From the NCBI GenBank assembly GCA_035048815.1, contig JAUCBN010000049.1, forward strand, positions 441,501-505,500: 64,000 bases of DNA, given 5' to 3'. This DNA is from Abelmoschus esculentus. Its lineage: Eukaryota > Streptophyta > Magnoliopsida > Malvales > Malvaceae. Every line of letters starts with the position of its first letter. Position 1 is the first letter of the stretch. Below are positions 1 to 13,200 of the stretch, in pieces. Below the pieces are notes generated by a model. The model was given only the letters and a program-made list of their open reading frames with translations, had not been told where the DNA came from and ran no database searches. Made by a program: the position numbers and the translations under genes.

Positions 1-940
1 GAGAAGTCACAACCTCTGGGCAGTCCCTCACAAAATGCTCTGAATACCCCACTGAAAGCAAACCCTAGCATTGCCCCAACACGGTCCTTGATGATTCCAA
101 CCACACTGATTGCAAACCTGAACACTGGCATTCCGCTGCAAACCCTCCAGACCTCTAGCAGAAGAAGACACAAACTGCCCCCTGCGTTCCACAGACTCTG
201 ACTTCTAGTTCGACCTCAAACCCTGATTCGATGCTCCTCTACTCTGATTCCAACGACTTCTACTCCTACCAGAGTGAGACTGAGAGTTACCTGCATGACT
301 CTGACTAGCTCCACCGGTGACTCCCTAGCCAACAGACGACCCATAGGTCAAACCCTGAACCTGCTCCAACGACTTGGCACTAACAGCCAACTCAGAAAAC
401 ACCTTAGGCGGTGCAACAGTGAGATAAGTCTGGATCTCCTTCCTCAGACCTCTCAAGAACCTCTTACATCTCATCTTCTTTGTAGCCACAAGCTCGGGGG
501 CATACCGGCTCAACTGAAGAAACTCCTGCTCATAAGCAAAGACCGAACGGTTCCCCTAGACAAGATGGGTAAACCGCTCCCTCAAGGTGTCGATGTGAGT
601 CTCACCCACATACTTGCTCTCAAACTCCTCAAGAAAGTCCTCCCACTTAGGACGATGAGGATACCAACCTTGCTCAATTGTCTCCCACCACTCTGTCGCG
701 TTGCCCTTCAGAAGCGACAACACACACGACAGCTTGTCCTCTGACCTCAGCCTCATCTGTCTCATGATCCACCTTGTGTCATGCAACCACTGATCAGCCT
801 GCACGGGATTATCCTGTCCCGTACTAAAGAAGTCCACAGCTCCCTGTCTCCGCACCCTCTCAACCGGTGCCTCACGAGGCGTAGAAGATGGCTTCGGTAT
901 AGCTCTCACGATCCTACGCAAGGTCTGATTCAACTGAGCA
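1..940 (-). pseudogene. Ty3/gypsy gag relic
   Basis: Read on the minus strand from about 940 downward, this gives a retrotransposon gag domain: WLHDTRWIMRQMRLRSEDK, then KGNATEWWETI and WEDFLEEFESKYVGE, then APELVATKKMRCKRFLRGLR. It ends near the window edge in a zinc knuckle whose second half reads YSEHFVRDCPE. The frame is broken by a stop after FTHLV (about 556), another near 325 and a shift inside the zinc knuckle. No protease or RT follows inside the window, so the element may continue to the left. Its 5' end stops abruptly against a plus-strand copia fragment at about 940. A decayed fragment, not a host gene. Confidence 0.8.
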
Positions 941-2406
941 CTTGAAAAGAATGATACTTGGACCATTACAGATCTTCCGCAGGGCAAGAAACCAGTCGGA
1001 TGCAAATGGGTGTTCTCCATAAAATACAACTTTGATGGTAGTATACAAAGGTATAAAGCAAGGTTAGTAGCCAAAGGTTTTACTCAAACCTATGGAATTG
1101 ATTATAATAAGACTTTTGCTCTTGTAGCTAAGCTAAATACAATTAGAGTTCTCTTAAGTTTGGCAGTAAACAAGGACTGGATGTTGCATCAACTTGACAT
1201 TAAGAATGCCTTTCTTAATGGAAAATTGGAAGAAGTGTACATGAGAGTACCTTCGGGTTTGAAGTCGATAAAAGGTGATCATAAAGTTTGTAGACTTAAT
1301 AAATCCATCTATGGTTTGAAGCAGTCGCCTAGAGCCTGGTTTGACAGATTCACCAAAGTGATTCTGAAAGCTGGATACAAACAATCCTTAGCAGATAACA
1401 CACTCTTCATTAAGATAACCTCTAATAATAAAAAGATTATTTTAATAGTGTATGTGGACGACATAATTTTGACAGGTGATGATGAGGAAGAGATAAGTCA
1501 CTTGAAAAGGTTATTAAATACAGAGTTTGAAACAAAAGACCTAGGAAAACTAAGATACTTTCTAAGCATGGAGGTTGCTAGGTCGAGCAAAGGTTTAGTA
1601 ATAAATCAAAGAAAGTATGTTCTTGATTTACTTAATGAAACAGGGATGCTAGGATGCAAACCAGTTGATACTCTCATGGAAGCAGGATTAAAATTTAGTA
1701 AAGAGGACTCAAACCATAAAGTTGATAAGGGTAAATTTCAAAGGTTAGTGGGAAAGTTGATTTATTTGTCATTAACCAGACCAGATATTGCCTTTCCAGT
1801 TAATGTTATCACTCAACACATGACTGATCCGAGGGAAGATCACATGGAAGCTGCAATTAGAATTTTGAGATACTTGAAAGGGACACTAGGGCATGGACTG
1901 CTATTTAAAAAGAACCAAGAAAGTACTGTTCAGATTTTTTCAGATTCAAGCTGGGCAGGTGAACTGACAGAAAGGAGATCAACTAGTGGCTATTGTTCCT
2001 TTGTTTGGGGAAATCTAGTGACTTGGAGAAGTAAGAAACAAACAGTTGTATCTAGAAGCAGTGCTGAAGTAGAATATAGGGCTTTAGCATTGGGAATGTG
2101 TGAAGGAATTTGGTTATTAAAGCTATTGAAAGAGCTAGATGTGAACCAAGACGAAAAGTTTGAGATTTTTGTGATAATCAGTCTGCCATACAAATTGCTC
2201 GAAATCCAGTTTATCATGATAGGACGAAACATGTGGAGATTGATAGACATTTTATCTCAGAAAAGATTACTAATGAGATAGCTTCTTTATCCTATGTTCC
2301 TACAAAAGAACAAGTGGCAGACGTGTTTACAAAAGCATTACCAAAAGCTTCTTTCGACAAGTTTCTATTCAAGCTGGGAATATATAATATATATTCTCCA
2401 ACTTGA
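941..2406 (+). pseudogene. Copia RT-RNase H fragment
   Basis: The frame opens inside the pol region at LEKNDTWTITDLPQGKKPVG and runs through copia reverse transcriptase (RYKARLVAKGFTQ, LDIKNAFLNGKLEEVYM, catalytic YVDDIILTG) into RNase H (FSDSSWAGE, CDNQSAIQIARNP, ADVFTKALP), ending at a TGA at 2404-2406. A frameshift near 2165 splits RNase H: the first frame continues to 2281 as nonsense, while the shifted frame restores the conserved residues. Gag, protease and integrase are missing on the left, where the sequence joins the antisense gypsy gag. The motifs suggest an Ale/Retrofit-like copia (inference). Confidence 0.88.
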
Positions 2407-2413
2407 GGGGGAG

Positions 2414-2639
2414 TGTGAGATTATATAGAGTACGAGTCTATACGATATATATAATACTTAGAGATAATTTTAGTAGAATTAAAAGTCTTAAGTTAATAGG
2501 ATTAAAAGTCTAAAGTAATTAGGACTTCTAATCCTATTCAAAGTCATATTCTAAAGCCTATAAAAAGGCATTAGCTTGGGTAATCAAATTCATTCATTCA
2601 ACAACAGAAAATCAATTATGTTTTTTCTTCCTTTTCACA
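2414..2639 (+). repeat. Putative 3' LTR of the copia fragment
   Basis: A purine run (gagggggag, 2405-2413) follows the pol stop codon, then TG opens a segment with a TATA-like box (ctataaaaagg near 2558) that ends in CA at 2639. The start is placed by the polypurine tract. The end is a guess because no second LTR copy is present for comparison. Confidence 0.5.
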
Positions 2640-2713
2640 AAAGGCTTAAATTTTCTTTTTTCTTTTTTATGTTTTATTTTATTTTTCCATAAAGTTGGAA
2701 GTTGATTTTCTAC

Positions 2714-2747
<34 letters not shown>

Positions 2748-3279
2748 TATTTAGTAAACATAAGAGTATTTTGATTGGTTCAAAAGATTCTCTAAACTCA
2801 TACTTTACATAGAACACATATATGCATGATTACAAATACCAAAAACATACAAAAATACTTATGTGACAAGGGGTAATTCATAAAATGTGTTATTGATGAT
2901 TTTACACTATAAAGTTTTTGAAATTATAACCCAATAATCATGATCATGAAATACAGCAAGGTAATGAAGATGTTTGTAATTATAAAATTGAAAAAAAAAA
3001 AGGTATATAAGTAAAATCCAATAACATAGATGCTCAGTTATGATAACTAAACCAATGGCACTAATCAAAACATGAACTAAAGCATAATGATAATGGTTCG
3101 TTATATAGCATATGTGAGATTAGATCTAAGATATCTATGAAATTAATAAATATTAAAATAAAAAACTAATATTCAATTATCAAATTTAAATTGTATGCAT
3201 CATGCATCAGGTTCGAGAGATAGTAGATGATTAAGTAAAATGGATGAACTATCTTTAAGGAGAGGGTGAAGAGTCATAC
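2640..3279. other. AT-rich spacer with AAT microsatellite
   Basis: An (AAT)n run lies at about 2713-2748. The rest is AT-rich noncoding sequence between the copia LTR and the last recognisable NLR exon. I looked here for further LRR exons of the minus-strand NLR and found none, so the 3' end of that gene has been lost or moved. Confidence 0.7.
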
Positions 3280-6200
3280 CTGTTCAATGATGAACAGTGG
3301 TTTTGGGAATTGGAATTCTACATGCTCAAATATCTCTTCCAACATCCATATGCCCTCAATTGCTTTAACGCAGGCCATACTGTTTTATGTGTCCCAGGAT
3401 AGAAACATTTGAGGCATGGTAGATCCTGAAGCCCAAGGTAGGATAATCGATTAAATTCAAAGCAGATTTCCTGCTCTACTCCCTCAACATTCTTCGAAAC
3501 AATATTCTCCACCCCACACTTATTAACAGTTAACCTTTCAAGTTGCTGAAGTTTTTTGGCTACCGAAAATGGAAACAGAGTTTTCAAACTCCAACACTCC
3601 ATAATACATACACGTCTAAGATTTTCGAAGGAAAGATTTCCACTGAAATCCATGTTCCATACATGCTTCAATTTTGGCAAGTGAATGAGATTCACTTCTT
3701 TTAATTGACTGCTCACCACATTTGTTTCTTCAACATCTAAGCCTTGGACTTGGAACACTTTTTCTAGTGAAGCACAATCAGTTATTATTAGTATTTCCAG
3801 CTTTTGAAATACTTTTGGCAGAAAAAAAGGGAAAATATTCAACAATGCATTGCAGTACTCAACTTTCAACTCTTTCAAATTTGAAAATGTATCCACATGA
3901 AGTAGGTTATACCATATCCTCTTCACATTTCTTAAATGAGAAACTTTGATATTCCGCAGGTTGGGAAAAGCAACCTATAATGCAATATTCATGCCAATGG
4001 AAACAGTGATTAGAAGAGTTAAATTAAAAGAGAGACAGAGAGCAGAAAAAGAGGGCAATGTACAGCGTAGAAAAGAGTACCGTTTTATTGAATAAAACAC
4101 CATCAGTTGGGATATCTTTGCTCGTGGACTTATGGATGAACCCCTTCAATTCTGGACAGTTTTCTATCTCAATAATCTTCAAGGCTGTGAATTCAACAGT
4201 ATAATCTTCATGGCAAAATCCGATGAGTTTCTCAAGACCCTTTAATTTGAGGGTCTTCAATCGAGGGAAGCATATTAGAAGAGTTCTGTTTCGAGATGCT
4301 TCTTCCATTGATATTATCTCCCGTATGCACTTACATTCACTTATTTCCAAGCATTTGAGCTGCCACAGATATTGAGCCATAGAGTCGGATAACACATGCT
4401 TTAAGTTGGCGCAGCCCTCAATGATCAAGCTAGTTAAATTTTGAGTTGAACAAAACGCTTGGGGAACCCATATTCTTTCAATGCTAATTGAGGATAGTTT
4501 CAACTTCTCCAACTTTGGAAACAATGTCTGCACGCATGTACTTGTTTACTTACCAAATCATATCTTATAGAATTAAATTTAACAAAGTTGGAGATGATAC
4601 AAAAATGCAATCATTAGTAGAAGAAAATAAATAAATACCTTTGGGTTGAAAAGGGTTGTTTCCTGTGGCTGTAGAGATATGGAAGTTGAACCATTCTTTC
4701 CATAGTAAAAGCTAACGAGATTAGGCAGACCCTTAAGCGACAAAGACTTGAGTTTAAGAAATTCAATTCTGTGAACAGCATCATTATCTTTAATGATATA
4801 TCGGATCATTGCACCATTTTCGATATGTAAATTCTTCAACTGTTGAAAATAATCCCTAAACTCATCATGAGACAACATCTCCACACCTTTCACTTCATCT
4901 ATATATAAATTTTCAGCTTTCCTCATTAAAACTTTGATTCCATTATTAAGAAAGCTAACGCGCTTCTGTAGGTTGAGCCTAACTGTTTTGGAGTATTCAC
5001 AAACAAAGTTGCAATCCCAAACCCAATCCCAATCACTAGCTTCTACCATTAAAATAATGCATCTTCGCAGCTTTTCAAAGAAGTCTTTGGGAATAAATGT
5101 TTGCATTAGGGATATGAATTTCTAAAGCAGTTAAACAGGACAAAGCTTCCAATTCAGCAAGACTAGAATTGCTTTGTTGACTAGACTGTCCCTCTGCTCC
5201 CCATTCAACAAAACTGTTGCGCATATACAGTTCTTCTAATCTAGTCAATTTGCAGAAGACACCAAGTGGAATTCTTTTGAGTTTGGAACAATCACGTAAA
5301 TCTAACCACTTTAGCTTAGTCAGTTGCCCTATTTCCTCGGGCAGGGTTTCAATATCAGAACCCACAAGGCATAGAATTTCCAGATTCTTAAGCTCTCCAA
5401 CAAGGGAAATATCTCCCAACACACAACAAAACAAGCATAATGTTCGAAGGTTTGCTAGCAAGGATATCGATGAAGGCAAGGACGGGAAACTCATGTCAGC
5501 CAAAATTAGGACTTTAAGATTTTCCATTTCCTTAAAAAAGTTTGGTGGTATTTTCACACAAGGATCCTTGCTACCCATACAGAAAAGCGTAAGTTTGGAA
5601 CATTTCAACTGATCAGGAACCTTGCTGATACTAGCATACCGCAAACTAATTTTGTTGCACTCTTTCATTGTTTCATCATCTGGCCAATCATTTAAAACAT
5701 CCCCGTGTTTCAAAACAAACACATGGTTGCCTTCAGAAGCAATTGACACAGCCACATCACAAATAAGATCATGCATATCAAAGCGGTGATCGTTATAACT
5801 ATCAATCAACAAACAAGAGGCTTTGAGATGACTCACCACAGTCAGCAGTCTGTTCCGTGCTTCTTCAATTGTGTTGACGCCACGAAATAACCCCAAACCA
5901 ATCGAGCACATGAGCAACTCATCCAAGTAAGCATCATGACCCATTAGACTGCAAAGCAAGAAAATCTGTTTATGTTCTTCACTTGGTAAACGATCGTAGC
6001 TAACTTCTATAGCTGAATATGCATCTCGTGGTGCTCCTCTGAAGTTGTTTGACGATGGTCTGTTTAGTTGGCACAAAGCATCCTCCCATTCAAAGAAAGG
6101 TTCATTTCTCAAAGACATTGCAAGTGTTTTAATGGCGATTGGTAGACCACCACATTTTTTAGCTACATCAGTTGCGATAGGTGACAAGTCAGGATTTTCA

Positions 6201-7186
6201 ACACCGTCTCCTGCTATCTTCTTGAAGAAAGCCCAAGCTTCATCGTCTTCTAAAACTCCGATTGCAAAGCTTTGTTTAGCATCCATATCCTTGGACAGAA
6301 CACGAAGATTTCTGGATGTCAGCAGTATGGTGCATCCCTGATGCTCATCTTCCAAAGGAATCCCCACTTCCACCAGGTCCAATCTTGCCCAAATATCATC
6401 TAAAACAACAAGAATCTTCTTCTCTTTTTTCAACCTTTGACGCAACCGACTTGCTCTTCCACTCACACTTGGCTCCTCAAATTTCAATCTCAACATATCT
6501 GCAATCTGGTCTTGAATTTTCAGGATGTCAGGGGTATGAGTCACAACAGCAAAAACCACTGAGTCGAAAACCTTATCATCTTTGACTTGTCTCATAACTT
6601 CTTTAACAAGCATGGTTTTGCCAATACCAGGCATTCCGTGCACCCCTACAATGTTGACATTAGGATCTTTCACAACCTCCATGATGTTGTTAAATGATTG
6701 CTTTCTAGACTCAAAGTCCTCAAAATCCTTAGGGGGTAAATCCGCCATGTGCGGTGGAACATCAGGATATGCTACTCTGTCAAATCCACCTGACCGGAGG
6801 AGTTCATCAACAGCGCGGGCTTCTTCTTCAATCTTCTTGCAAAGCTGGTAGCGAGCCTTGAAATTAGGGCACAAGCCGACGAAACACTTGTTGTGTGCTT
6901 CGTCTTCAAGACCCTTCACTTCGTTATACTTCGAATTGACTACGCCATCGGCTTTCATCAACCAATTCTTGACGTCGGGGTATATACAGTCACCGTTCTT
7001 TTCAGCAGCATCAACGTCCAGCAGCACTCTGTCTCTTTTCCCTCTCAAAGTCTCCACTTTATCCTCAAAATCCAAAACCACTTTTCTATAGTTGAGCACA
7101 TAGCCGAAACCACCTTTAACTTTCCGGAACAAGAATCCAGCAACACCGGTAACAACATTGCTAGCGCTGCCCGTAGTAATTTCCAT
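3280..7186 (-). pseudogene. CC-NB-ARC-LRR resistance gene, frameshifted and 3'-truncated
   Basis: Intracellular immune receptor of the RPS2/RPS5-like CNL class. From ATG 7186 a 703-codon frame holds an N-terminal CC region (residues about 1-150), P-loop GVHGMPGIGKTML (about 181-193), kinase-2 KKILVVLDDIW (about 256-266), RNBS-B GCTILLTSR, GLPL motif CGGLPIAI (about 345-352), MHD motif FDMHDLICDVA (about 468-478), then leucine-rich repeats. A frameshift near 5090-5100, probably one extra T, ends this frame at 5075; the LRR continues in another frame from 5106. Likely exons are 7186-4638, 4527-4081 and 3974-3280. A second frameshift near 3340 puts a stop at 3318; the other frame continues to the donor at 3280. 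Later exons are absent. The 703-residue product could still be made as a truncated CC-NB-ARC-LRR protein. If both shifts are sequencing errors, the gene is only 3'-truncated. Confidence 0.85.
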
Positions 7187-7796
7187 TTGGGGGATTCAGA
7201 ATTCAAGCAAAGCGTAAGTAATGGAATAGTAACGGAGACAAGAGGGAAGCAGATTCCAAGCTCTAAACAGAAACTGCGTTTGGGAAGACAATGATTAAAG
7301 CAATCGAAAGGGTTTACTCAGTGCATCAGTGATAAAATGACTAAACGTAGCTAAGATCGGAAAACAGAGGAGAAAACGATTGTGGGTTTTGGTAAGCCAT
7401 ACCTGAGACTGAGATTACTTCAACAAAGATGATGCAATAAATTTACCAGGAAACTTCCAATCAATGGCTTTCACATGGGCAATGAAAAGCGTGTATATTC
7501 AACATATAAAGTAAACGGCCTTGTAGTTGGTATTCAGCCATTAAAATGGACATTGGAGCTCTTTGTTCAAATCTAGTTGGATTAAAAGTTGGGTTATTGA
7601 TTGAATCTGACCCTTTTTTCTGTCTTCTTCTTCGTGGAAACTTCGGGACCTATTTGAAAATCATTATGAACACATCTGAGTAGAAGCTTTAAAAGTCGAG
7701 GGAAAGAAGAGGCAAAAAGGTCATTTTCAAACAACGGTAAATAAACTTAAAGGAAAATTCTCTCAACATTTGAAAAAATCGAATTTAAAAATTCTC
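7187..7796. other. NLR upstream region
   Basis: Lies upstream of the minus-strand NLR start codon, bounded on the right by the Mutator-like element. It presumably holds the NLR promoter and 5' UTR. I see no ORF or RNA gene and cannot place a convincing TATA box. Confidence 0.5.
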
Positions 7797-7805
7797 CATA
7801 AATTA

Positions 7806-8144
7806 GGAAGAATGATTAAAATATTGTTATTGGAAATTTTAATTCCAAAAATATAGTTTACACCTCATTATTTCCCGGAATATTGTGAATTACTGTTCAA
7901 ATCAGAAGACCAAAGCCTTGCAACCCGACTTTGAACAGTAACTCGAATAAAAAATAATATTTTTGTGAAGACCACGGGTTTATAACCTGACTTTGAACAG
8001 TGTTCTGAAAAAAAAAAGGCCACAAGTTCACACCCCGGCTTTCAATAGTGTTTTGGCACTATTCAAACACCACCATTATACAACCCGTCTTTGACAGGGT
8101 CTTTGGCAGCCTTGCAGGCTGCATGGCAACTGATTCAGCGGGTA
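7806..8144 (+). repeat. Left terminal inverted repeat of the MULE
   Basis: Matches the reverse complement of 17133-17469 almost throughout, from aatgattaaaatattg at the outer end to gattcagcgggta at the inner end. It contains a degenerate motif of the form CCCGnCTTTgAACAGTg at about 7923, 7984, 8033 and 8083, with a weaker copy just inside the TIR near 8175. Confidence 0.93.
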
Positions 8145-8950
8145 AAGTGGAAAAAATAAAGGTTGTTTGCATGCAGCCCGTCTTTCACTTATTCAAAGAC
8201 ATTGGGTTATCAGTTTTGGGGCAGTGTTCTCGTCAGAACACAGGATAGGGGGCAGTGTTGATGGGAAAGGGCAGAGTAGGGGTGTTGAATAAGGGTGTGA
8301 AAATATTTTTTATAGTGTTTTAGATTATAGGTAAATATTTTTTAATTATTATAATAATTTAAAATTTTATAGGGGTATTAAATATTTTCTGATTTGAAGG
8401 TTATTAGTGATTTTTAAAATTCGTGTAGGGGTAATTAAGTAAAATTTATTAATCTTTATTTTAAATATGTATGTTGAGGATGGTGAAAATTTTGTTTGAT
8501 ATCATTTTGTGTAAAGAGGAAGAAGGAAGAAAGAAGAGGAGTTTGAGCAGAAAATTTTGTAAGTATTTTTAGACCAATTTATTATTATTTTTTTTTTTGT
8601 AAAATGTTTGTTTGTTTGTGTAAAAAATCAGAGATTGATAATTTAGATAAATATTGTTCATGTATATTTATTTTTTAAATCGAACGATGAAGCGTTTTAT
8701 TTTTAGAAAATTTGTATAATTTTAGAAAGTTATTTCGAACATATTTGTGGATTATTTTCCTAATCTAAAAATGTTAGTATTATTTTTTAAATTTCGTCTC
8801 GTTTTATTTTTTTTATATTGTGTATTATTATTTATATTATTTCTAAAAAAAAGCAATCAAAATGAGCCTTACGAAGATGAAATTTAGAAAAGACATCACG
8901 CTTCGAAGATGAAAGGAGAAGATATCAGAGAAAATTGGAGGTCAGATTCA
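8145..8950. other. MULE subterminal region
   Basis: AT-rich sequence between the left TIR and the transposase frame, probably the MURA promoter and leader. No intact ORF. GAAGATGA-rich sequence begins near 8870, just before the recognisable transposase. Confidence 0.5.
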
Positions 8951-8954
8951 TGGT

Positions 8955-10292
8955 TTGAGATATCAGTGGCTTTGTGATAGTTCAGTCAAATATTCTGCAA
9001 TATCTCTCGAAGATAATACAGATTTGAAATTAATGATCGCAGAGCATGAGTCAATGAGTATTCGAAATGTTGATTTATTTGATGAGATTCGTGATCATTC
9101 TATCTCATCCAGAAAAAACGTTGTTGGAGAAAGTAGTGAAATGTGTATTGGTAACGAATTTGATCTAGTTGGAGGAAGTTTCGTTTCACTGATGTCAACC
9201 GGGGAGAATCTACGAGGTCCATGGGGGGAATGACTTGAAGATTCAAGCGAAGATGAAGATATTGATGATCCTGATTTGTTTCCTGATAACGTTGGAGAAG
9301 CCCCTAATTTTGGTGTTGGAGAATTAGTTCAAACGGGGGATGACACTACGTTCTATGAACCACCCAGTCATATGAGCTCAGTGGATTTCGAAGCGATGAG
9401 AGCACCGAATTTTCCAGATATGCCTCATTTAAATTCTAGCCAGCATGGTGAATTATTTGTTGGACTTCGATTTTATGAAAAAAATGAAGCAACATTGACA
9501 ATTAAAGAGTATAGCATTATGCAACATGTAGATTATGTGGTTGCTGAATCTACCCCACAGACTTTCTTTGCGAAGTGCGTGAAATTTGGACAAGAGTGTA
9601 ATTGGAAGATTCGAGTGTCATATGTTAAGAAGATTGATCGTTGGGAGGTGATAAAGTACAACGGTGACCACACGTGTCTACGAACATCCATTGATCAAGA
9701 CCACAGCAAATTGGACTCAAATGTAATAAGTCACCACGTGATGAAGTTGGTTGAAGCGAATCTCAGGGTTCTCGTTTCTATAATACAGGCATCCGTAGCG
9801 CAACAATTTGAATATCAAATACAATACAAGAAGGGGTGGCTTGCTAGAGAGAAGGCATTGCATTTGGTGTACGGTGATTACGATAAATCATACAATGAGC
9901 TACCGGGTTTCTTGGTAGCTATGACTCGTTTTATCCCAGGTACCATTGTAAGGTATCAAAGGAAGGATGCATACAACCGACAAGGGCAACTGATTGAAGG
10001 TACCAAATTTTTTCATAGACTCTTTTGGGCATTCAAGCCATGCATTAAAGGTTTTCCATATTGTAAACGAATGATCCAAGTCGACGGTACATGGCTGTAT
10101 GTGAGGTACTCTCACGTACTGTTGATTGCAGTTGCACAAGATGGTGAGAGCAATGTTATTCTGATTGCATTCGCAATTGTAAAAGGGGAGTCAGGGGAAG
10201 CTTGGAATTTTTTCTGACCAATTTACGCGAACATGTTATCCAACAAGATGGTGCATCATATCTGATCGAGGGACCGGTATCATTGTAGCAAG
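8955..10292 (+). pseudogene. MULE transposase (MURA) remnant
   Basis: One reading frame from about 8955 to 10217 matches the N-terminal part of plant MULE transposases: an N-terminal region (WLCDSSVKYSAISLEDNTDL), an acidic linker, a MuDR DNA-binding region (FAKCVKFGQECNWKIRVSY, NGDHTCLR), then the start of the catalytic domain (MIQVDGTWLYVRYSHVLLIAVAQDG, first aspartate; AFAIVKGESGEAWNFF). An in-frame TGA at 9231-9233 interrupts it. A frameshift in the T-run near 10210 and a second one near 10255 follow; the last recognisable motif is ISDRGTGI (second aspartate), ending near 10290. The rest of the catalytic core and the C-terminal zinc finger are missing. The end overlaps the 3' end of the PMD gene on the other strand, so a deletion joined the two. 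Confidence 0.87.
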
Positions 10293-13200
10293 TAACGCGG
10301 TTCTTCGAAGCTCGAGTAGCGAGGTGACGGTGGAGGAATGAACTCAGGTGAGTACAAAATCGGATCGTCAAACACATGAGTATCTGAGGAGGTCGAGAAC
10401 GTTTTTGGTTGCACAAGGGTTAGATCTGGTTCTTTTTCCCATACAACTGGCTCTGCCGTTGGATGTTCCCAAGTGGTTGGCCAACCTTCGGGATTACGAC
10501 TCCATGCGGTATTTTGAGATGTGCCTGTTGTTGCAGTCTTAGAAGATTCACCCTTACCACCATATTTCTTCTTATATGTTCTACATTGGTCTCGCTCATT
10601 GACAGAAGTTAAGTAAGGCTTTCCATTATTAAGAAAGTAGATCAAATATTCAGACCTCTGAAAATCAAAATCATCCTCCTGGAGTGCAGCTCGTAACGGT
10701 AAATTCTGAGCTTTGTTATTCCATATATATATGTAGTCTGCACGAACAATTTTCCATTGCACGTCAGCTCTACCGCGTCCATCCAACTCATGCAGAAAGT
10801 CATGCTTAAATGGACTATTCGGAATTGGTTGGTGGAAGCCAAATTGCCTTAGCACCCTATCGACGAAAGTGAACTCAATAAAGGCAAAGTGTATTAATGG
10901 TGTAACAGAACACCACAATAAAGAATCCACCAACAGTTCTTCAGGTATCAAATTCATATCATCGATGCTGTACGACATCCAAATAAACTACAAAATAAAA
11001 TATTATTTTAGTCAAACATAGAATTTAAATAATCATTTATTTTAAAATTTAAATTAAATATAAATAATACCTGATCTTGAGCATACAGATCGATTTGAGC
11101 TCGAAAAGCTTTTACATTGTTATGTACCAACCCCGTGTGAGCTTTTTTGTCGCACCATCTGAACAAAATAAAGATTCTCTTAAATAATTAAATTAAAATG
11201 AAAACTTAAAATTAAAAAAAAAGAATAATAAAATTATCGAGACACAAGAAGGAACTGAAGCGATGTCCGTGTAACTGGTGTCCAAAAAGGTAATCGTTGC
11301 CAAGCCCACGCTTGCAACAATAACAAACATCCGCCGATACCGCGAACCTTATGGCCATCTACTATAGTAGCACCCTTGCACAACTCACGATACAAGAACG
11401 CTAATACAACAGAACCCCAACTGTAGGTGGCAGCTTCCCACAGATACCTTAAAAAACATAGATATCTTGTATGAACAACATTGTCAGATTTATCTGGCAT
11501 TAATATGCCCTCAATCAGTTGAAGAATGTAAGCTCGACTAGCATTATAAATTGCACCAACGGAACTATATTCACCAAGTTGGAAATTATTTTGCAACCAA
11601 CTCAATTTTACCCTACCTCCTTTCAAATTAGATTTATCATGAACCTGTCCAAGGTAAAATTCGCAGATGGTTTCAGGTGTAGCTTTCACATTATCAATGT
11701 CCGGGTCACCAGTCAATGGACTACCGATCAATGGTGCTCCATTTACTGGGAGCCTAATCAACATGACCACATCTTCAAGTGTGATCGTACATTCCCCACA
11801 CGGCATATGGAATGTATGGGTTTCAGGCCTCCAACGCTCAATTAGAGCGGCTATCAATCCAGGTACCAACTTATACCTCCGAATGAATGTCGCATGATAA
11901 AATCCAGAACCTTTTAACCAATCAATGATCCGATCGTCTGGATGGTTATGGGTCATGGTCAAATGATGCCTAAATGTATCCTCATAATCCTGTAACACGT
12001 TAAAATATGTGACACCCTCGTCTCGGGTTAGGAGACGGAGGAGTCGACCGAACATTCAAACTTGTAATTTAGACCGAATTTGTATTTAATTGTAAAACAT
12101 TTTATTCAATTGTAAGGTGTTTCTATTCATTTGTATAACTGAACGAGTCCAAAATCTTGTAACACTCATTAGATTTGAGAATAATTTAAAACTTTTTCGC
12201 ACTTATTCAACTTACCAATTCGATTCGTATAATCCATTCGTTTATCAATTTTAATTCTATTTGATATTGATTCTTAACTTCTAATCAATTTTATTTTATT
12301 TAATCATCATTAATAATATCTTATTGATCAAGTAAATTCTCATTTTCAAGTTGAACCAAAATTGACTAAGGGTATCGGTACTCCCTATAGAGGGGTATCG
12401 AATCAGGGGTATCGAACCCTAGTTCGATACAGGTCAACTATGTTAACTCGTTGACCATGGCTGGGAGCCTAGTTTGAAACAAGTATCGATGCAATTTCAT
12501 TTCTGGAAGCCCCAGTATCGAACCAGGTATCGATGCTGGTCTTCCTTGTTGACTTGTTGACTAAGGTTGAGTAGCCTGGTTCGATACTGGCATCGATGCC
12601 ATTTCGTTACTGGAAATCCCAGTATCGAACCAGGTATCGGTGCTGGTCTACTCTATGGACTCAATGTCTAAAGGCTATAGTGGCATGGCTCGATACTGGC
12701 ATCGAACCAGGGGGACCTTAACGAAGTTTGGCATCGAACCAAGCTTCGATGCCATTTTGAATCTGCCAAGGGTGGTATCGATACCCATGTAAGTGGTATC
12801 GATACCCCTGCCCAATTTCCAGATTTTCTAACTTTTTAAAACACTTAGACTCCACCAAAGGCCACCTATAGAGTCTCGAGCTATCCTTAACATTAAAGGC
12901 ATTTCTAACATGTTAGGCATTCATAACAAGTTACCAAGTCTAGGTTCCTAAATTCAAACCATTAATCAAGTCAACACTTATACTAATTCAATTTTTTTCC
13001 ATAGCAATCAACTAAACCACTTAGCTTAAATGCATGCACACCTACCAAGTGCATATGACAAGGGTCATTCTAGTTGCAACCATAAGCCATACTCAAAATA
13101 CATGTGCAAGTCTAAACACTTCTAGCCTTAAGGCTTACATACCGATTACAATTCATAAAAACCATATATGCACAAATCATGGGACAAGCCCTCAAATGCA

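Noticed and set aside
274..744. 156-residue plus-strand ORF
   Set aside because: It is antisense to the gypsy gag frame, and the gag side carries the family motifs.
11234..12055. Taking 12055 as the start of the PMD protein
   Set aside because: The first residues come from the nested LTR, and an acceptor at 11989 shows that the exon begins inside this ORF.
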